NCBI GenBank assembly: GCA_963678675.1
Contig: OY783193.1
Location: 12,944,822 to 13,008,821 of the forward strand
Origin: Xiphydria camelus
Lineage: Eukaryota > Arthropoda > Insecta > Hymenoptera > Xiphydriidae
Length of the DNA stretch: 64,000 bases
Reading direction: 5' to 3'
Shown here: in pieces, positions 12,028-23,825 of the stretch
How the letters are laid out: each line of letters starts with the position of its first letter
How positions within the stretch are numbered: the first letter of the stretch is position 1
Notes under the pieces: generated by a model
The model's input: the letters and a program-made list of their open reading frames with translations, nothing else
The model's database searches: none
Told to the model about the DNA's origin: nothing
Translations under genes and position numbers: made by a program

Positions 12028-12347
12028 TACATCGATAAATCGTTTTAGTACGGATTTTTTGGTTTCTTCTTGTTCATTCCCGAAATCGGAGCCGGGTAAG
12101 CCTATGTATACGACGGCACGGGCACGTTGCTTCCATGGCTGCGCTTGAAATACTGTTCAATTACTGATACTCTTGCATTCAGACTATCAGTATTTTCATC
12201 AGTATTTTGGCTCCGCCCAAATACTTTCAGGGTCCCGAAAGTATAATCAGTATACTGATACTCCATCAGTATTTGCCCTCACACGGTCAATAATATTGTC
12301 AGTATTTCGAAATACTGTCAGTAATACCGATCGTGTGAGGGCCGCTT
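12028..12347. other. right subterminal region of the TAA-flanked element
   Basis: Carries multiple inverted and direct copies of CAGTATT and a second internal CCTCACACGGTC motif at about 12279 that echoes the terminus. Confidence 0.5.
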
Positions 12348-12350
12348 TAA

Positions 12351-13935
12351 CCATGGTCTCCCCATCCATCTGCCCTCTCGCTAGCTGGACTACCTTACCT
12401 GACAGCATGGACAGCGATCACCTTCCCATTAAATTAACCATAGGAGCTATAGCGTGTTCATTCCAACCCACCACTCACGGCTATTACCTGAGGAAAACAG
12501 ACTGGAACACCTTCAAAAAATCCCTGACCGACGAACTTTCTAACCCTATACGAACTCAGACGTATTTGTCTCCCCTTGTCAAGTACGATTACCTCATCAA
12601 CCTAATAAACTCTGCCATCATAAAATCCCCCCCGCCCCCCAAACCTAATACTAATTCTGCTCGTCGCAAATGGAATGCTCCCTGGTGGAATGATCGCTGT
12701 GCCCAAGGAAGCACTAAGCATCTTCCGAAAAATCCCTAGCTGCACCAATTGTATTGCCCTCAAAAAAGTTGAAGCCAACGCTAAAAAAATATTCAACCAA
12801 GAAAAGAGACTCATGGCGCAGTTTCTGAGAGTCCCTCAACTACAACACCCCGCTATCCACGGTCTAAAACAGGATTAAGGGCATTAAGAACCACTACATT
12901 AAACCCCCCTCTCAATACACCAATGATACTGCCACTATTAATACTATGGAAAACTTCAAAAATAACTTCTGTAAGTCGTCTAACCCCTCTCAGTCGCCTA
13001 CCCGACTGATCCTTACCTAGAAAGCCCATTTAACCTCCAAGAACTTAAGACCGTAATTGCCGGCACCAGAGTTAAATCAGCCCCAGGTTTGGACCACATC
13101 AATAACCAAATCATTCAGAATCTCCCTCTTCCCGCTCTCACCGACCTCCTAGACATTTTCAACTCCCTCCTAGAATCTCTTTGGCCTCTTGCATGCTAAA
13201 ACTCCTCGAAAAACTCATTCAAAACAGACTCAACTGGTTGATAGAGCACCACGACATCCTCCCGGACTCCTAATACAGATTCCGAAAGAAGTGATCGTGC
13301 GCTGACAACCTAGCGCTTTTCACAACAAAAATCAACACGGGATACGCCCACCATGAATTCACCCCAGCGGTATTCCTCAATATTTCTGGCGCGTTCGATA
13401 ATGTTGCACCCAAGACATTGAACTGACAATCGACGAAAGGTGCTCCATTATACAATTCGCGGATGACATTGTTATCTTTTCTCGCTCAAAAAACCTCCAA
13501 CTCTCACCAACTAAAACTTCCATGATCATATTCACTAATCATCACATCCCCCCGGATTCCAACATCCTCCTAAGCGATACTCCTATATTCCCCTCCAATT
13601 CCGCTAAATTCCTCGGCCTACACCTAGATACGAAACTAAGGTGGAAACCTCATCTGGATCACCTTATTAACAGAAGCAGGAAAGTTCTAAATATAATCAG
13701 GGCGCTCCGCTTCACCTGGTGGGGTGCTGATCCACACACCTTGCTTATCCTGTTCAAATCCCTACATCGCAGCTCAATTGAATATGGTTCGTTCTGCTTC
13801 AATCTAGATGACTTCTCTATAAAAAGTAGACTTCAGAAAACTCAAAACCAAGCTATCCGACTAGCTTTGGGCTATAGGTGCTCAACCCCCATTAATGTCA
13901 TGCACGCCGAAAGCAACACCCCTCCTCCCCCGATA
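12351..13935 (+). pseudogene. LINE ORF2, endonuclease end to reverse transcriptase thumb
   Basis: Begins with the end of an apurinic-type endonuclease domain (SDHLPI motif at about 12415), then the linker ending WNAPWWNDRC (about 12675). From 13522 a frame reads FLGLHLDTKLRWKPHLDHLI and SLHRSSIEYGSFCF, the typical region after the RT palm in I/jockey-type LINEs. Between them the polymerase core is eroded by frameshifts and deletions. ORF2 is cut at about 13935 by the nest that runs to about 23.9 kb. Much of ORF1's end and ORF2's start is missing, so the copy was already deleted before or during the 6560 insertion. Confidence 0.7.
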
Positions 13936-14170
13936 GCAAAGTGGCACCACAGTGACTGCACCCTGCTTTCACGCGGTGCATTCGAGTGCATGCACTGGGG
14001 TGTCCATCTGTCTGTGCACCGTGAAGCCACACTGCAGTCACGCAGTGTAAGTACGATGGTAAAAGTAGAATTTTGCAAAAAGGGGGCGATAAAGTAGGAT
14101 TTCCCGCCTGCCTTATCCGCCTACTAGAGAGAGAGAGAGAGAGAGAGTGTCGGTTTTTTTTTCTCAAACC
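13936..14170. other. left edge of a transposon nest, plus (GA)n
   Basis: GTGGCACCACAGTG at about 13941 is partly mirrored by CACAGTGGTGCCA at about 23896, which may be the eroded ends of an outer element enclosing the 14-24 kb nest. A 20-bp (GA)n tract lies at 14128-14147. Confidence 0.3.
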
Positions 14171-14250
14171 CGACCCGGCCAGGACTCGAACCTGCGATCT
14201 TTAGAAGACTGGGAACGCTTCTCGCATTCTACCAATTGCGCCATCGACTC
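14171..14250 (-). other. tRNA-derived sequence (SINE head or tRNA pseudogene)
   Basis: The minus strand shows a pol III A box (TGGCGCAATTGG) and B box (GGTTCGAGTCC) at tRNA spacing, with CTTCTAA in the anticodon-loop position, which would read TCT (arginine). The acceptor and anticodon stems have several mismatches and no clean 7-bp acceptor pairing, so a functional tRNA is unlikely. The downstream sequence (minus direction) runs into a poly-A-like tract and (CT)n, as in a tRNA-type SINE. Confidence 0.6.
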
Positions 14251-14308
14251 TTTGTGGTGGAAGTCGACTAAGTTATACATATAATATCGATACCTGAAAG
14301 CAACAGTA

Positions 14309-14648
14309 CCGTATGTCCCACTCTGTACGGGCCAGTTTGAAGTTACCTTCGGGGAGGCTTGGTCGGTACTTGAGTCATTTAATACCGGTAGAAGTCGAGT
14401 CGGTAGTTAGAGTTGGTGTCAATCCGGGTGATCGAAGCGTCTAACTTCGAAATTATGAATTTGTGAATAATGGAAATTACTCACCATTATTCACAAATTC
14501 ATAATTTCGAAGCTAGACGCTTCGATCACCCGAATTGACACCAACTCTAACTACCGACTCGACTTCTACCGGTATTAAATGACTCAAGTACCGACCAAGC
14601 CTCCCCGAAGGTAACTTCAAACTGGCCCGTACAGAGTGGGACATACAG
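14309..14648. mobile_element. TA-flanked palindromic foldback MITE
   Basis: A nearly perfect 340-bp palindrome: about 165-bp arms with a loop of about 10 bp, termini CCGTATGTCCCAC and its complement (ending in CAG rather than CGG), bounded by TA. It has no coding frame. The terminal CCGTATGTCC links it to the families at 24834, 29625, 39299 and 50839-52210. Confidence 0.9.
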
Positions 14649-14650
14649 TA

Positions 14651-15185
14651 GTGAGATAAAGCCGAAAGCCGATTTCGAGCTATGTCAAACGTAAACTAAA
14701 TTTTTAATATTTTTGCCGAGATATCTCAGTGTTGCATTGTGTAAAGGCCGGTTTATATATACCTATATATATATCTCATTAAATTTTTAAAAATAATTTG
14801 ATACTTTCTTTTTCAAAACAGTAGCGATTATGATAATTAATTATTCATTATTTATTAAATAATTCAGTACAATTTGCACTGTTTGAAACATTATTATAAT
14901 ATCAATTTTGTTATTTTCTAATTTAAAAATTCTTCTATCGGGGTGTGAAATCAATTAATTGTAAATTTACAATCGCACACATCCGCAGATCAAAATTTGT
15001 AACTAGTCACAAATTGCTTTCTGGGAACAAACCTATTATTATATCAATTTTGTTATTTTCTAATTTAACACATTCGCTGCCACTTTTAGATTGATTGCAT
15101 CGCGCTCAGTGTCGGTAACAGACTGAATAATTATGTAATGTGCACGTCAATGTGTCTCCGATCGGAGCCGGCGGCACATGGCGCG
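14651..15185. other. AT-rich sequence with a short direct repeat
   Basis: The block ATCAATTTTGTTATTTTCTA occurs at about 14902 and 15040. TTTAACACATTCGCTGCC (about 15060) is mirrored imperfectly by GGCAGCAAACGTGTTAAA (about 19380), suggesting an older MITE into which the next transposon inserted. A palindromic CTCCGATCGGAG occurs on both sides (15158, 19363). Confidence 0.45.
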
Positions 15186-15459
15186 TTCACACTGGGTCGG
15201 ACGTACGACGTCCGTCATCCGATAGTACGACGCCGTACGATATCCTGTTCACACTGAACTTTAGTACGGCTACAGGACTGCAGATGGCAACAAAGTACAG
15301 TAATAAATTTTAGTGTAGGATGGAGGGTATCAATGACATTCAATGATCAGTTAGCATTTTTTGAGACATGATAGGGTTATGGAGAGGCTTATGTCGATAG
15401 TCTTTAGGGAATTGATATATTCAGATACATTGACGAATTAATATTATCTGTGATCAAAA

Positions 15460-16925
15460 ATGGATATACGTAGACTATTATTGATCAGGAAGCGAATTTT
15501 ATTAGTTGCTGCTTTAAACCTTATTCGTCATAAACGAGCGCAAGCTAGAAAACGAAAAAGGAAGTATTGGATTCGCCCAACTATCACTAGACGAGATGAG
15601 CAAGGAGCAGGTACAAATCTCGTACTAGAAATGTCTCTGAATGATAAGGAATGGTATTTCAACTACATGCGTATGTCACCAGAGACGTTTTATGAATTAT
15701 TAGACTTAGTGTCACCATTAATTGGGAAACAGACGACTAATTGTAGAGAGCCACTTCCACCTCATTTAAGATTAAGTCTAACACTTCGGTAAGTTTGATA
15801 TGTTAATATAATTTAACTCTGTATAATTTGATTACTATTATACATATGTATGTTGTAGGTATTTAGCTTCCGGAGATCTCATGGCATCGATGGCAATGTC
15901 ATACAGAGTAGGCAGAAGCACGGTAACAAATATCATCCGTGAAACTTGTGAATCAATCTGGAATGTATTAAATCCAATAGTATTGTTTCAACCATCAGAA
16001 AAAGGCTGGTTGGAGATAGCACAAGAGTTTGAAGAAAGATGGAATTTCCCCCATTGTGTGGGGGCAATAGATGGAAAGCATGTTGTAATACAGGTAATGT
16101 TCTTGCAAATAAACCTGTTATTTTAAATTATGCTAAGTGTTTATGTGGTACATTAGTTTTCAGTTACCCTTTTTACTATAGAAGAGAAATGTGTATATGA
16201 ATTTATTATAATATTTACAGACACCAGAACATTCAGGTTCTACATATTACAATTACAAGGGCCAGTACAGTATTGTCTTGATGGCAATTGCTTCCGCTTC
16301 ATACCGTTTCCTTATGGTTGACATAGGTGCACAAGGTCGACATAGTGATGGTGGAACTTTTCGGAATTCCATTATGGGACAACGTTTTGCCAACAACGAA
16401 ATGAGTTTGCCATCTCCATCACTACTTCATCCTAATATACCACAACGGGTACCATATGTTTTAGTAGGAGATGCCGCTTTTCAACTAAACAAATTTACAT
16501 TACGCCCATATCCATGTAAACAATTACCACAAAGGAAGGAAATATTTAATTATCGACTTAGTAGAGCAAGAGGTGTTGTTGAAAATACTTTTGGTATCAT
16601 GGCTACACGGTGGAGAATTTTTCGAAGACCCATGAATACCTCGTTAGAAACTACAATTTCAATAGTAAAAGCTTCCGTATGTCTGCATAATTTTTTGATG
16701 CACAAAACCGGTTACAGTCCAGCGGGATATGGAGACTTTGTTAATAAAGAAGGTAATATAGTAGAAGGTCAGTGGAGGCAACAAGAACCTGCTGTAGGTT
16801 TAAATAATATAACAATGGCTGGAGGAAATGCCCATTCTCGGTATGCATCCAAAATTAGAGATACATTTGCATTATACTTAGAAAATGAAGGCGCAATTCC
16901 TTGGCAATATAATCAAGTAGCGTAA
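15460..16925 (+). CDS. PIF/Harbinger transposase (HARBI1-like), three exons
   Basis: Exons 15460-15788, 15859-16093 and 16221-16925 join in frame with GT/AG borders to 422 codons without internal stops. Exon 1 is basic; SYRVGRSTVTNIIRE in exon 2 is a helix-turn-helix. The DDE_Tnp_4 nuclease motifs are present: GAIDGKH (first Asp), GRHSDGGTF (second Asp) and RGVVENTFGI (Glu), followed by the WRIFRR and LHNFL signatures. These proteins cut and join the element's ends with help from the Myb/MADF partner encoded convergently at 17180-19139. Length and motif order fit an intact transposase; activity cannot be judged from sequence alone. Confidence 0.88.
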
Positions 16926-17179
16926 CTGTAATGTATATAAGCATATATGTGGTTTTATTGTAAGAAATTCAAAATTTTAAATAAGATAAGATGTCGATAA
17001 ACATTTCACCAATAGTTGAAATCACTAATAGCACAATATTATTTTAACCCTTGTGCTGTCTGTGGATTTACAATAATAACTATCTAGGACTGATGTAAAG
17101 GCATTTAAAAAATGTTTTGTACGCGTAATTCATTTTTCGATTTCAAATTTATTTATACATTAATGAGTAAGACTATTAT

Positions 17180-19139
17180 TTATGCGTCTTCAACTTGAAA
17201 TAAGTCTTGTAAAATTTTCCTTTGAAGGATCTCAAATTTCTCCTCAGATAATTTTTTCATACGACATGCCAAATAACTTGTAAAAGCAAAAACTGGATTT
17301 TGGCTGTCCAAAGTTAGAGCCGAATTAATAGCAGAGTCGGTTGTTTTTAATTGCTCCATTAGGTTATTCTGCATTGCAGCGAAGTCATCCTGCTTATTTT
17401 TGGGAATTGTGCGTCTACGTTTTACTGAAATAAAAATGAATTAGATGCGAAACTAGGAAGATAATAGTTATTAACGATGTTAATATGTACATTCATACCT
17501 ATTGATGTTTGTGACGAGTCACTGGTGCTACCAGTGCTGACGATCGTGAAGGTAGGGCTGGGCGTTAGCAAATTGAGATCTCTTTGGTTTAAGTCTGTAA
17601 TAGTAATTATAAATTATATTAATATCTTATATTCATAAATTTGTCGATAGTGCCATTAATAAATTTATACTGAAGACTTAAGCGATGACCTATACCGTAT
17701 AATCGATTTTTTAAAGTATAGTAAATAGTATAATGTCATTGAATACTAATTTTCAGTAAGCATAGGGCAAATTCTCGGTGTGTTTGAAATCTTTCAATAA
17801 TACCTGTAGAACTTGGTCCCGCCACAGTTGGAAAACTAGTGGATTGACTTTTATTTTCTTGAATCGTTTCTTCAGAATCTGTAATGAAATAATATAGATA
17901 TACCAATACATATATACCGCAACAGTACTGTTTTTAACATAATAAAATGCAACGAAAACATTACATACTTCTTTTTTACTTTCGTACATACCTTGTGATA
18001 TATTATAGTTTTAATTCCATTTTTTTTCCAATAATGGTTTTTTAAAATGTGGTTTATAATTACTGCAGGTTGTCGTCGGCACCTCAATGTTACTGTGGGT
18101 TCTACAAATTTTACACCGTTATTACACCATATACATATAATGAACTGTCAAATTACCAAATATTACATTCAAATGCAATTAGTATGAATAAAATATTGTT
18201 TACCGTTTGTAGCCTACAGCTGGACGCAGAAACTCCATGAGTTCAAAATATGGCCACGTTTCCTTTTTTGGACGACTTATCGCTCCACTACCACTTCTTA
18301 CATATTTTTTTTGTTCAGCACACTTGCGAACGTATGTATCACGCAAGTTTCTCCATTTCGTTTGAGATACTCCTCGTGTTACATCTGAAATTATATTTAT
18401 TATCTCTTATAATTTCTTCTAATAAGTAGTTATCGAAGATTAGAATATATAAAAAGTGAGAAATATTCTACAAGTATATGCTATTTACATATTAAAATTT
18501 CTTAAGAAGAAAAATTGAAAGATGTTAAAATAGTTACTAAAAATATGATCCAGCTCCGCCCATACAAGTTTTACGCTTGCTGCACTGCGCATTGTGTAGG
18601 GTAGTGTGGAATCCCATAAAATACGTTTGTGACGTATAGCATCTATAAAACTTTCAACGTCATTTATTGCGTCACCATTTTCCATTTGGTAACCCTCCTC
18701 TGCTGGAGGCTTGAACTTTAACACGCAACAAATATGCTCCGATTCGTATTCTATTGCTTCGTCGCAAAATTCACATCTCGACTGAAAGAAACAAAACAAA
18801 ATCAGAAATAGTAATATTTCAGATAACAAAATTCCTAAAAGAACTCTACAAGTCGTCTTGCAGACATATTCCACAAATACTGTATAAGCTATAACAATTT
18901 TAATATTTACTACTAAAACAGTATTAATAATTACAATGAATTATTGAAACTATAAAGCTTCTCATCTAACCTATCTTCAAGAATGGAACATTTCATTCTT
19001 AAATGAATGTATTTCATCGATTTAATAATTTGCATTTGCAATCACTAATAGGTACAATGCTAATGCGCTTAGTTCTATGCATACATGTATGTACGTATGA
19101 TATACTTACTTCAAATACGGTATCCTCAGAGGCTTCCAT
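17180..19139 (-). CDS. Harbinger accessory protein: zinc finger, MADF and BESS-like
   Basis: Minus-strand gene starting at 19139 (MEASEDTVFE, donor GTAAGT). The next exon (to about 18549) reads CEFCDEAIEYESEHICC, a small Cys/His finger, then the first half of a MADF (Myb-like) domain (FIDAIRHKRILWDS). The following exon (about 18375-18196) gives the second half (TKWRNLRDTYVRKC). Ser/Thr-rich linkers (exons near 17879-17802 and 17597-17501) lead to a BESS-like tail (YLACRMKKLSEEKFEILQRK) ending at 17180. In this superfamily the Myb-like partner binds the TIR and brings the transposase to DNA and nucleus. Exon limits are my reading of splice sites. A near relative is encoded at 39280-41584. Confidence 0.8.
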
Positions 19140-19333
19140 TTCTTCAGTCGTTCTTGTTCCAAATTATTTGTCCAAATGAACCGTCCGATGTGTTATCGTA
19201 TACGACGAAAATTGAATCTTGATCGATTTTTCATCCGACGTCGTACGACGACGGGCGCTCGAGTCGTCCGACGAAGTTACGCTTTCTGATTGGCTACGGG
19301 CCGTCGTACGACGGACATCGGACTCAGTGTGAA

Positions 19334-19521
19334 TCCGGCAACAGGCGCGAAGTGTCGACTGGCTCCGATCGGAGCCGGCGGCAGCAAACGTGTTAAAAAT
19401 TTTGTGAAGACAATGAAGTTACCGACATTCATGGTCGGTAAATTTACGAAGTGTGCACGTCGAAAAGGCACCTTGACTGCACTGAGTGTAACTACTGTGC
19501 TTTTACGCTGTGAACCACTCA
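19334..19521. other. spacer between two Harbinger elements
   Basis: Includes the right-hand GGCAGCAAACGTGTTAAA block mirrored at 15060. No gene recognised. Confidence 0.4.
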
Positions 19522-19522
19522 G

Positions 19523-20433
19523 GGCCGGTATTATAAAGCCCGGTTGACCGAAGGTTGAGCTTCAACCGGCGGTTAAACTGCAGTTTGCGTATTATAAATA
19601 TCGACCGGAGGTTGAACTGACGGTTGAGCGGAGGTTCAGTCAACTACTAGATGACGTTGGGTTTGACTGTCAACTCTCGGTTGAAATAGTAAGAACGTAA
19701 CTTCAAGAAAGGTAGAATAGGCGGCAAATCGAAGAGTGTTAACATATTTTACCTATTCCGTAAACTTTGCTTTCGTTTTTGTTCCAACACGCGTGTGCTG
19801 CTGACGCAATTGCAGTCCCGTATCTTTTTCGGGAACATCCATTACGATAATTCTACACGCCGATTCCTACCGTTCAGTATCATCGCGATCTAAAATACCT
19901 TTCTAATTTAGTATCAAGCTCGTCATCGGGCACAATAGCAAAGCGATATAGCTCGACGATGAAAGGTTGCAAATGTAATTATAATCTCACTCGGAAAGCT
20001 AATTGCCAAACGGAATGGAATCCCCCCCCCGCAGTAACCACTCATTAATACTGTTCTATGCATGTCAACTTTGTAAAGGGGAGAAAGACCAGGGGGTACC
20101 GCATCGCTCACGCTATCCCCACTACTGTTAGTTGTAAGATATATAAACCGCAACCAAATGCACGTTATTTAATATGTGTAATCAAGTGAACAGTGCCTCG
20201 TCCAGCATAGTGTATTCAGCGCATTCAGCTAGTTCAACTTGCCGTTCGTTTCACCGTCAAATTACTGTGTCTCTATAACCTGAATAGGTATATTATTAAT
20301 AATATAGTGAGTACAGTGTCAAATATAATTACAGTATAGTGTTTTAAATATAATTCTTTAATAATATAGTGAGTACAGTGTCAAATATAATTACAGTATA
20401 GTGTTTTAAATATAATTCTTTATAAAAATAAAA
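19523..20433. other. 5' region of Harbinger 2
   Basis: Contains TIR-proximal GGTTGAC repeats to about 19690 and, just upstream of the transposase ATG, a 66-bp direct duplication (20297-20430) containing AATATAGTGAGTACAGTGTC. Promoter and 5' UTR function is inferred from position only. Confidence 0.5.
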
Positions 20434-21676
20434 ATGGCATCATCGTGTAATGATAGAAATAATATAAGACTTTGGGAAGAAAGTACCGACAGTGAAGATT
20501 CTAGTGATTCTGATGCAGAGTGTGACGAACGTAGAAGGGTAGTAGTTCATAGGGCTCCGAGAAATTTTAGATTCCGTGTCAATCATTTCGAAAGATGGAA
20601 TGATGAAGAGTTCAAAATGAGATTTCGCCTGAGTAAAGAGACGGTGATAATGCTAGAGCAGAGAATTGGAAATGACATAGCACCAAGAACTGAAAGGTAA
20701 ATTTGAACCATATAAAAGCAAATATATTTTACATGCTTGTGAATTTTTCAGGAATCATCCTGTTACTGCAATGCAACAGATACTACTTGTTCTAAGGTTT
20801 TGTGCTACTGGATGTATTCTTCAAAGCATTGGTGACTTTGCGGGTATACATAAAACCACAGCGGGCCAAGTCATCAAGAAAGTACTTAGGAGAATAATTT
20901 CATTAGCACCAGACTATATAAAAATGCCAAGCAACCAGCCAAATCAAGAAACGGTGAAACAGAAGTTTTTCAATGTAGCTCGATTTCCTCGAGTGATAGG
21001 TGCCATCGATTGTACCCATATCAGAATAATTTCACCAGGTAATTTTTATGTTTTGCATTTTGATCTGTATATGTACTTATTTAATTATTAATATGTGTTT
21101 ATAGGAGGAGATAATGCAGAATTCTTTAGAAATCGGAAGGGCTATTTTTCACTGAATGTTCAAGTAGTAGGAGATGCAGATTTATTTATCAGGGATATTG
21201 TTGCTCGTTGGCCTGGTTCAACTCATGACCAGACAATATTTAATAACAGTCGAGTGAAGGCCCGATTTGAAAATGAGGAATTTGGTAATGGAGTACTGCT
21301 TGGCGATTCAGGATATGCTTTAAAAAGATACGTTATAACACCGATACTTAATCCAGCAACACAAGCGGAACAACTGTTTAATGAATCACAAATTAGAACT
21401 CGAAACCCTATTGAAAGGTTATTCGGTGTACTGAAACGAAGGTTTCCTATTCTGTCTCTTGGAATAAGGCTATCTGTTGATATGGCACAATCAGTAATAG
21501 TAGCATGTGCAGTGTTACATAATGTAGCCCGTAGTATGAACGAGCAAGATCCCATTTTTGATTTTGATTTGTTAGACGCTGATGAAAATAATGCGGTTGC
21601 TGATAATAATCATCATAATTTTAGAGAAGATTTTATTGTATATTTTCTAAATTTACTAGAGCCTAATAACAATTAG
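20434..21676 (+). CDS. PIF/Harbinger transposase (HARBI1-like), three exons
   Basis: Exons 20434-20696, 20752-21038 and 21105-21676 join in frame to 373 codons. The N-terminus is acidic (STDSEDSSDSDAE), then RFRLSKETVIMLEQRIG leads to QILLVLRFCATGCILQSIGD and a helix-turn-helix (HKTTAGQVIKKV). Nuclease motifs: VIGAIDCTHI (Asp), WPGSTHDQTIF (Asp) and NPIERLFGVLKRRFP (Glu), then AVLHNVA. All three catalytic positions are retained, and the length (about 370 residues) is normal for HARBI1-like proteins. Partner gene: the Myb/SANT protein at 22443-23508. It belongs to a different Harbinger subgroup from the 15460 transposase, judged by the sequence around the second Asp (WPGSTHD versus GRHSDGG). 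Confidence 0.92.
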
Positions 21677-22442
21677 TGTTACAACTAGTTGCTCTTGCTG
21701 AAACTTCTTAAGTGTTCTTCTATATTTTATTGCAATGTAATAACTCAATACGTCTTAATTCTATTGCTTTGTTATTTATCATTGAAAAAGAGTCTTCATG
21801 GGGATTTACTTATGATTTTAGCACTTAATCGGCCAACGTATCATATTAGGGCCTTGGAATAAAAGGGATTCAAGTGACTTTTTCTATATATGGACTTAAG
21901 TGCAGATTTAGGTACCTAGTTGTCTAGTTTTTGGAAATGATTTATAAATATTTTGAATAAAATGGTAAATATTAGAGATCACATGCATAGAGATCTTGAA
22001 TTTTGTAAATCTAAATAACTTTATCCTTGATTATTTCGAAACTGTGAAATAGGCACTTAGACTCCTTTTATTTCAAGGATCTCATATAATAATACGTTAT
22101 TTTTCCGTTATATAATACGTTATTTTACGAATATTTTCATAGAATTAGAAAAAATATATCTACTGTGTCTTTTTGACTGCCAGAATAAGGGTTAGACAAA
22201 TTAAATGTTTTCTGCTGCTGCACACACTCGGTTCTTGGATCCTCAACGTACCATCCCCGACTGGTCTCGAGAGGGAAAGATAGACCTGCAACAATTTTAT
22301 GTTATGTTGGGTTCCACCAATAAACGCGAATGTCTTCGGTTACTAGAATGATTTATCCTGAGTATTGTTGTCCACAAAGTATAATCACGTATAATAAAGA
22401 ACCGCGTCGAAAGCAAACGGACAGTTACCTGAAATTTCAGTA
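21677..22442. other. intergenic region between the two Harbinger 2 genes
   Basis: AT-rich, no coding signal. A weak internal inverted similarity is visible (about 21855-21925 against 22010-22070, around TTGGAATAAAAGG and CCTTTTATTTCAAGG). Confidence 0.45.
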
Positions 22443-23508
22443 TCATAACTGTCTTTTTAGGAGGCCAATTTCAAGCTGGAGCTTTTCATTTTGAAGTTTT
22501 TGATGTAGCAGCTTCTCGTTACAGAGCTCCTGTTCTACTTCCTCCTTCCTCATTCTCACTGCATGGAACTCCCTATCTCTAGCTGCTTCCTCTTCTAATA
22601 ATTGTTTCTTTAAATTAAACATTTTTACCTTAATAGTTTCATCATCGCCTCCTGATGTATCCGTTTTCTTTCGCTTTATTTGTAATAGCGTATGTTTTCT
22701 TGATTTTAACATTTTCGGTGTATAATCAGACCAATCTGTATGGATAAATAATAACAATTGTTACTGCCTGCAAATGTAAGGTTGCTGTTTCATTTACATT
22801 ACCTTTATTTACTTCAGGAGCAAGAACCTGCATAGGTTGGGACGTAGTAGGAATTTCCTCCGATACTTGGATGTCATTTAAAATTATCGGATGAGAGCTA
22901 ACATTAGGCACTTCTATATTGGCTTCTCTATCACCTAAATGTATAACATTTATTTTATACAAATATAAGAAAATGTCAATATTAATGTGTTTTATTTACA
23001 GAAATTTAAGAAAAATCTAATATGGATAGTATACGTACAATATTCCTCTACATCTAACATATCGCTATCACCCTCGCTTGGTTCCAAACCATTTATCGAG
23101 AAGCTGATTATACTTTTTATTTTATCAAAAAGCAGTTTGAGTGCTGCTTTTATATCAGGCCCCTCTGTACCACCTCCAGTTTTATAAACCATCTGCTTCT
23201 TCGCTGCCTCATATTTACGTACTTCTTTTTTTAAATTGTCATATTTGCAACGTAGCTGCTCCGAATTTCTGGGTTCGGTTGTTGACAAATTATATGTCTC
23301 TGTTATTTTCTCCCAAGCAGCAGTCTACAATTGAATTTATATAATTATATTATTGTATTACATTAAATAGGTTACCTGTTACCTTTTCCTTCCATGTGAC
23401 CGCATCCGTTTTTTTATTTTCTACGATACTTCGATAATTTATTATTATATCTACAAGACGGTGACAGTCTGCATCAGAATAAATAATTCTTCTGTTCTTT
23501 GCAGCCAT
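22443..23508 (-). CDS. Harbinger Myb/SANT-like DNA-binding protein
   Basis: Starts at 23508 (MAAKNRRIIYSDADCHRLVD), with helix 1 of a Myb/SANT-like domain; after a short intron the second exon (about 23324-23040) continues TAAWEKITETYNLSTTEPR and QLRCKYDNLKKEVRKYEAAK, ending TGGGTEGPD, which is the 'K.W..I...F....R...QLK.KY.NLK' pattern of Myb_DNA-bind_5 proteins. An exon near 22937-22770 is a Ser/Thr/Val-rich linker; the last exon (about 22735-22443) is a strong coiled coil (KKQLLEEEAARDREFHAVRM). In PIF/Harbinger elements this protein binds the ends and helps import the transposase. Exon borders are approximate. Confidence 0.82.
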
Positions 23509-23825
23509 TTCAAAACAATGCAATTGAATAATTACTCGAATAACACGATGAACACGTTTAATACCACATCAAGGAAATTAACCTAAAATGAATGTGTCAC
23601 GAAGTGTGAGTTTTCAGAAAATATTTCCATTGAACCTTGCTTCTCATTGGTTAAGAATCAACCGGCAGCATTGCCAACATCTACAAATAAATTTCAACTT
23701 CAGGTTGACGAACCGACAGTCAAAACTACGTTTATAATACCGAATTTGTTCGAACCGTGGGTTGATCCTCAACCGGGGGTTGGGCAACCGGAGGTTCAAC
23801 TACAGCTTTATAATACCGGCCCTCA

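Larger units (their letters stand above)
6560..12347. mobile_element. TAA-flanked Harbinger-type element with captured and nested sequence
   Basis: The ends AGCGGCCCTCACACGATC (6560) and GATCGTGTGAGGGCCGCTT (to 12347) are inverted repeats with TAA on both sides (6557-6559, 12348-12350), a PIF/Harbinger-type 3-bp duplication. Subterminal repeats of ACTGACAGTATT occur at both ends. No transposase domain was found. The interior holds a host-like 5' exon (7050-7691), a 655-bp duplication (7842-9160), a minus-strand multi-exon fragment (9412-10010), two TA-flanked MITEs and a complex foldback (10657-11750). It splits the LINE between ORF1 and ORF2. Confidence 0.7.
15186..19333. mobile_element. PIF/Harbinger transposon 1, apparently complete
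   Basis: Inverted ends TTCACACTGGGTCGGACGT (15186) and rc-matching TCCGACTCAGTGTGAA-type sequence at 19333, with further GTACGACG palindromic motifs in both subterminal regions. It carries a three-exon plus-strand DDE transposase (15460-16925) and a convergent minus-strand zinc-finger/MADF gene (17180-19139), the classic two-gene Harbinger architecture. The 3-bp target duplication is not clear. About 4.15 kb. Confidence 0.85.
19522..23822. mobile_element. PIF/Harbinger transposon 2, complete with TCA duplication
   Basis: Inverted termini GGGCCGGTATTATAAAGC (19522) and GCTTTATAATACCGGCCC (to 23822) are flanked by TCA on both sides (19519-19521, 23823-23825). Subterminal GGTTGA-type repeats (19540-19690; 23690-23800) face each other. 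It encodes a plus-strand transposase (20434-21676) and a minus-strand Myb/SANT gene (22443-23508). The clear ends, duplication and open frames suggest a young insertion. Confidence 0.92.

Noticed and set aside
14171..14250. A functional tRNA-Arg(TCT)
   Set aside because: A and B boxes are good, but acceptor and anticodon stems have several mismatches, and the flanks look like a SINE.
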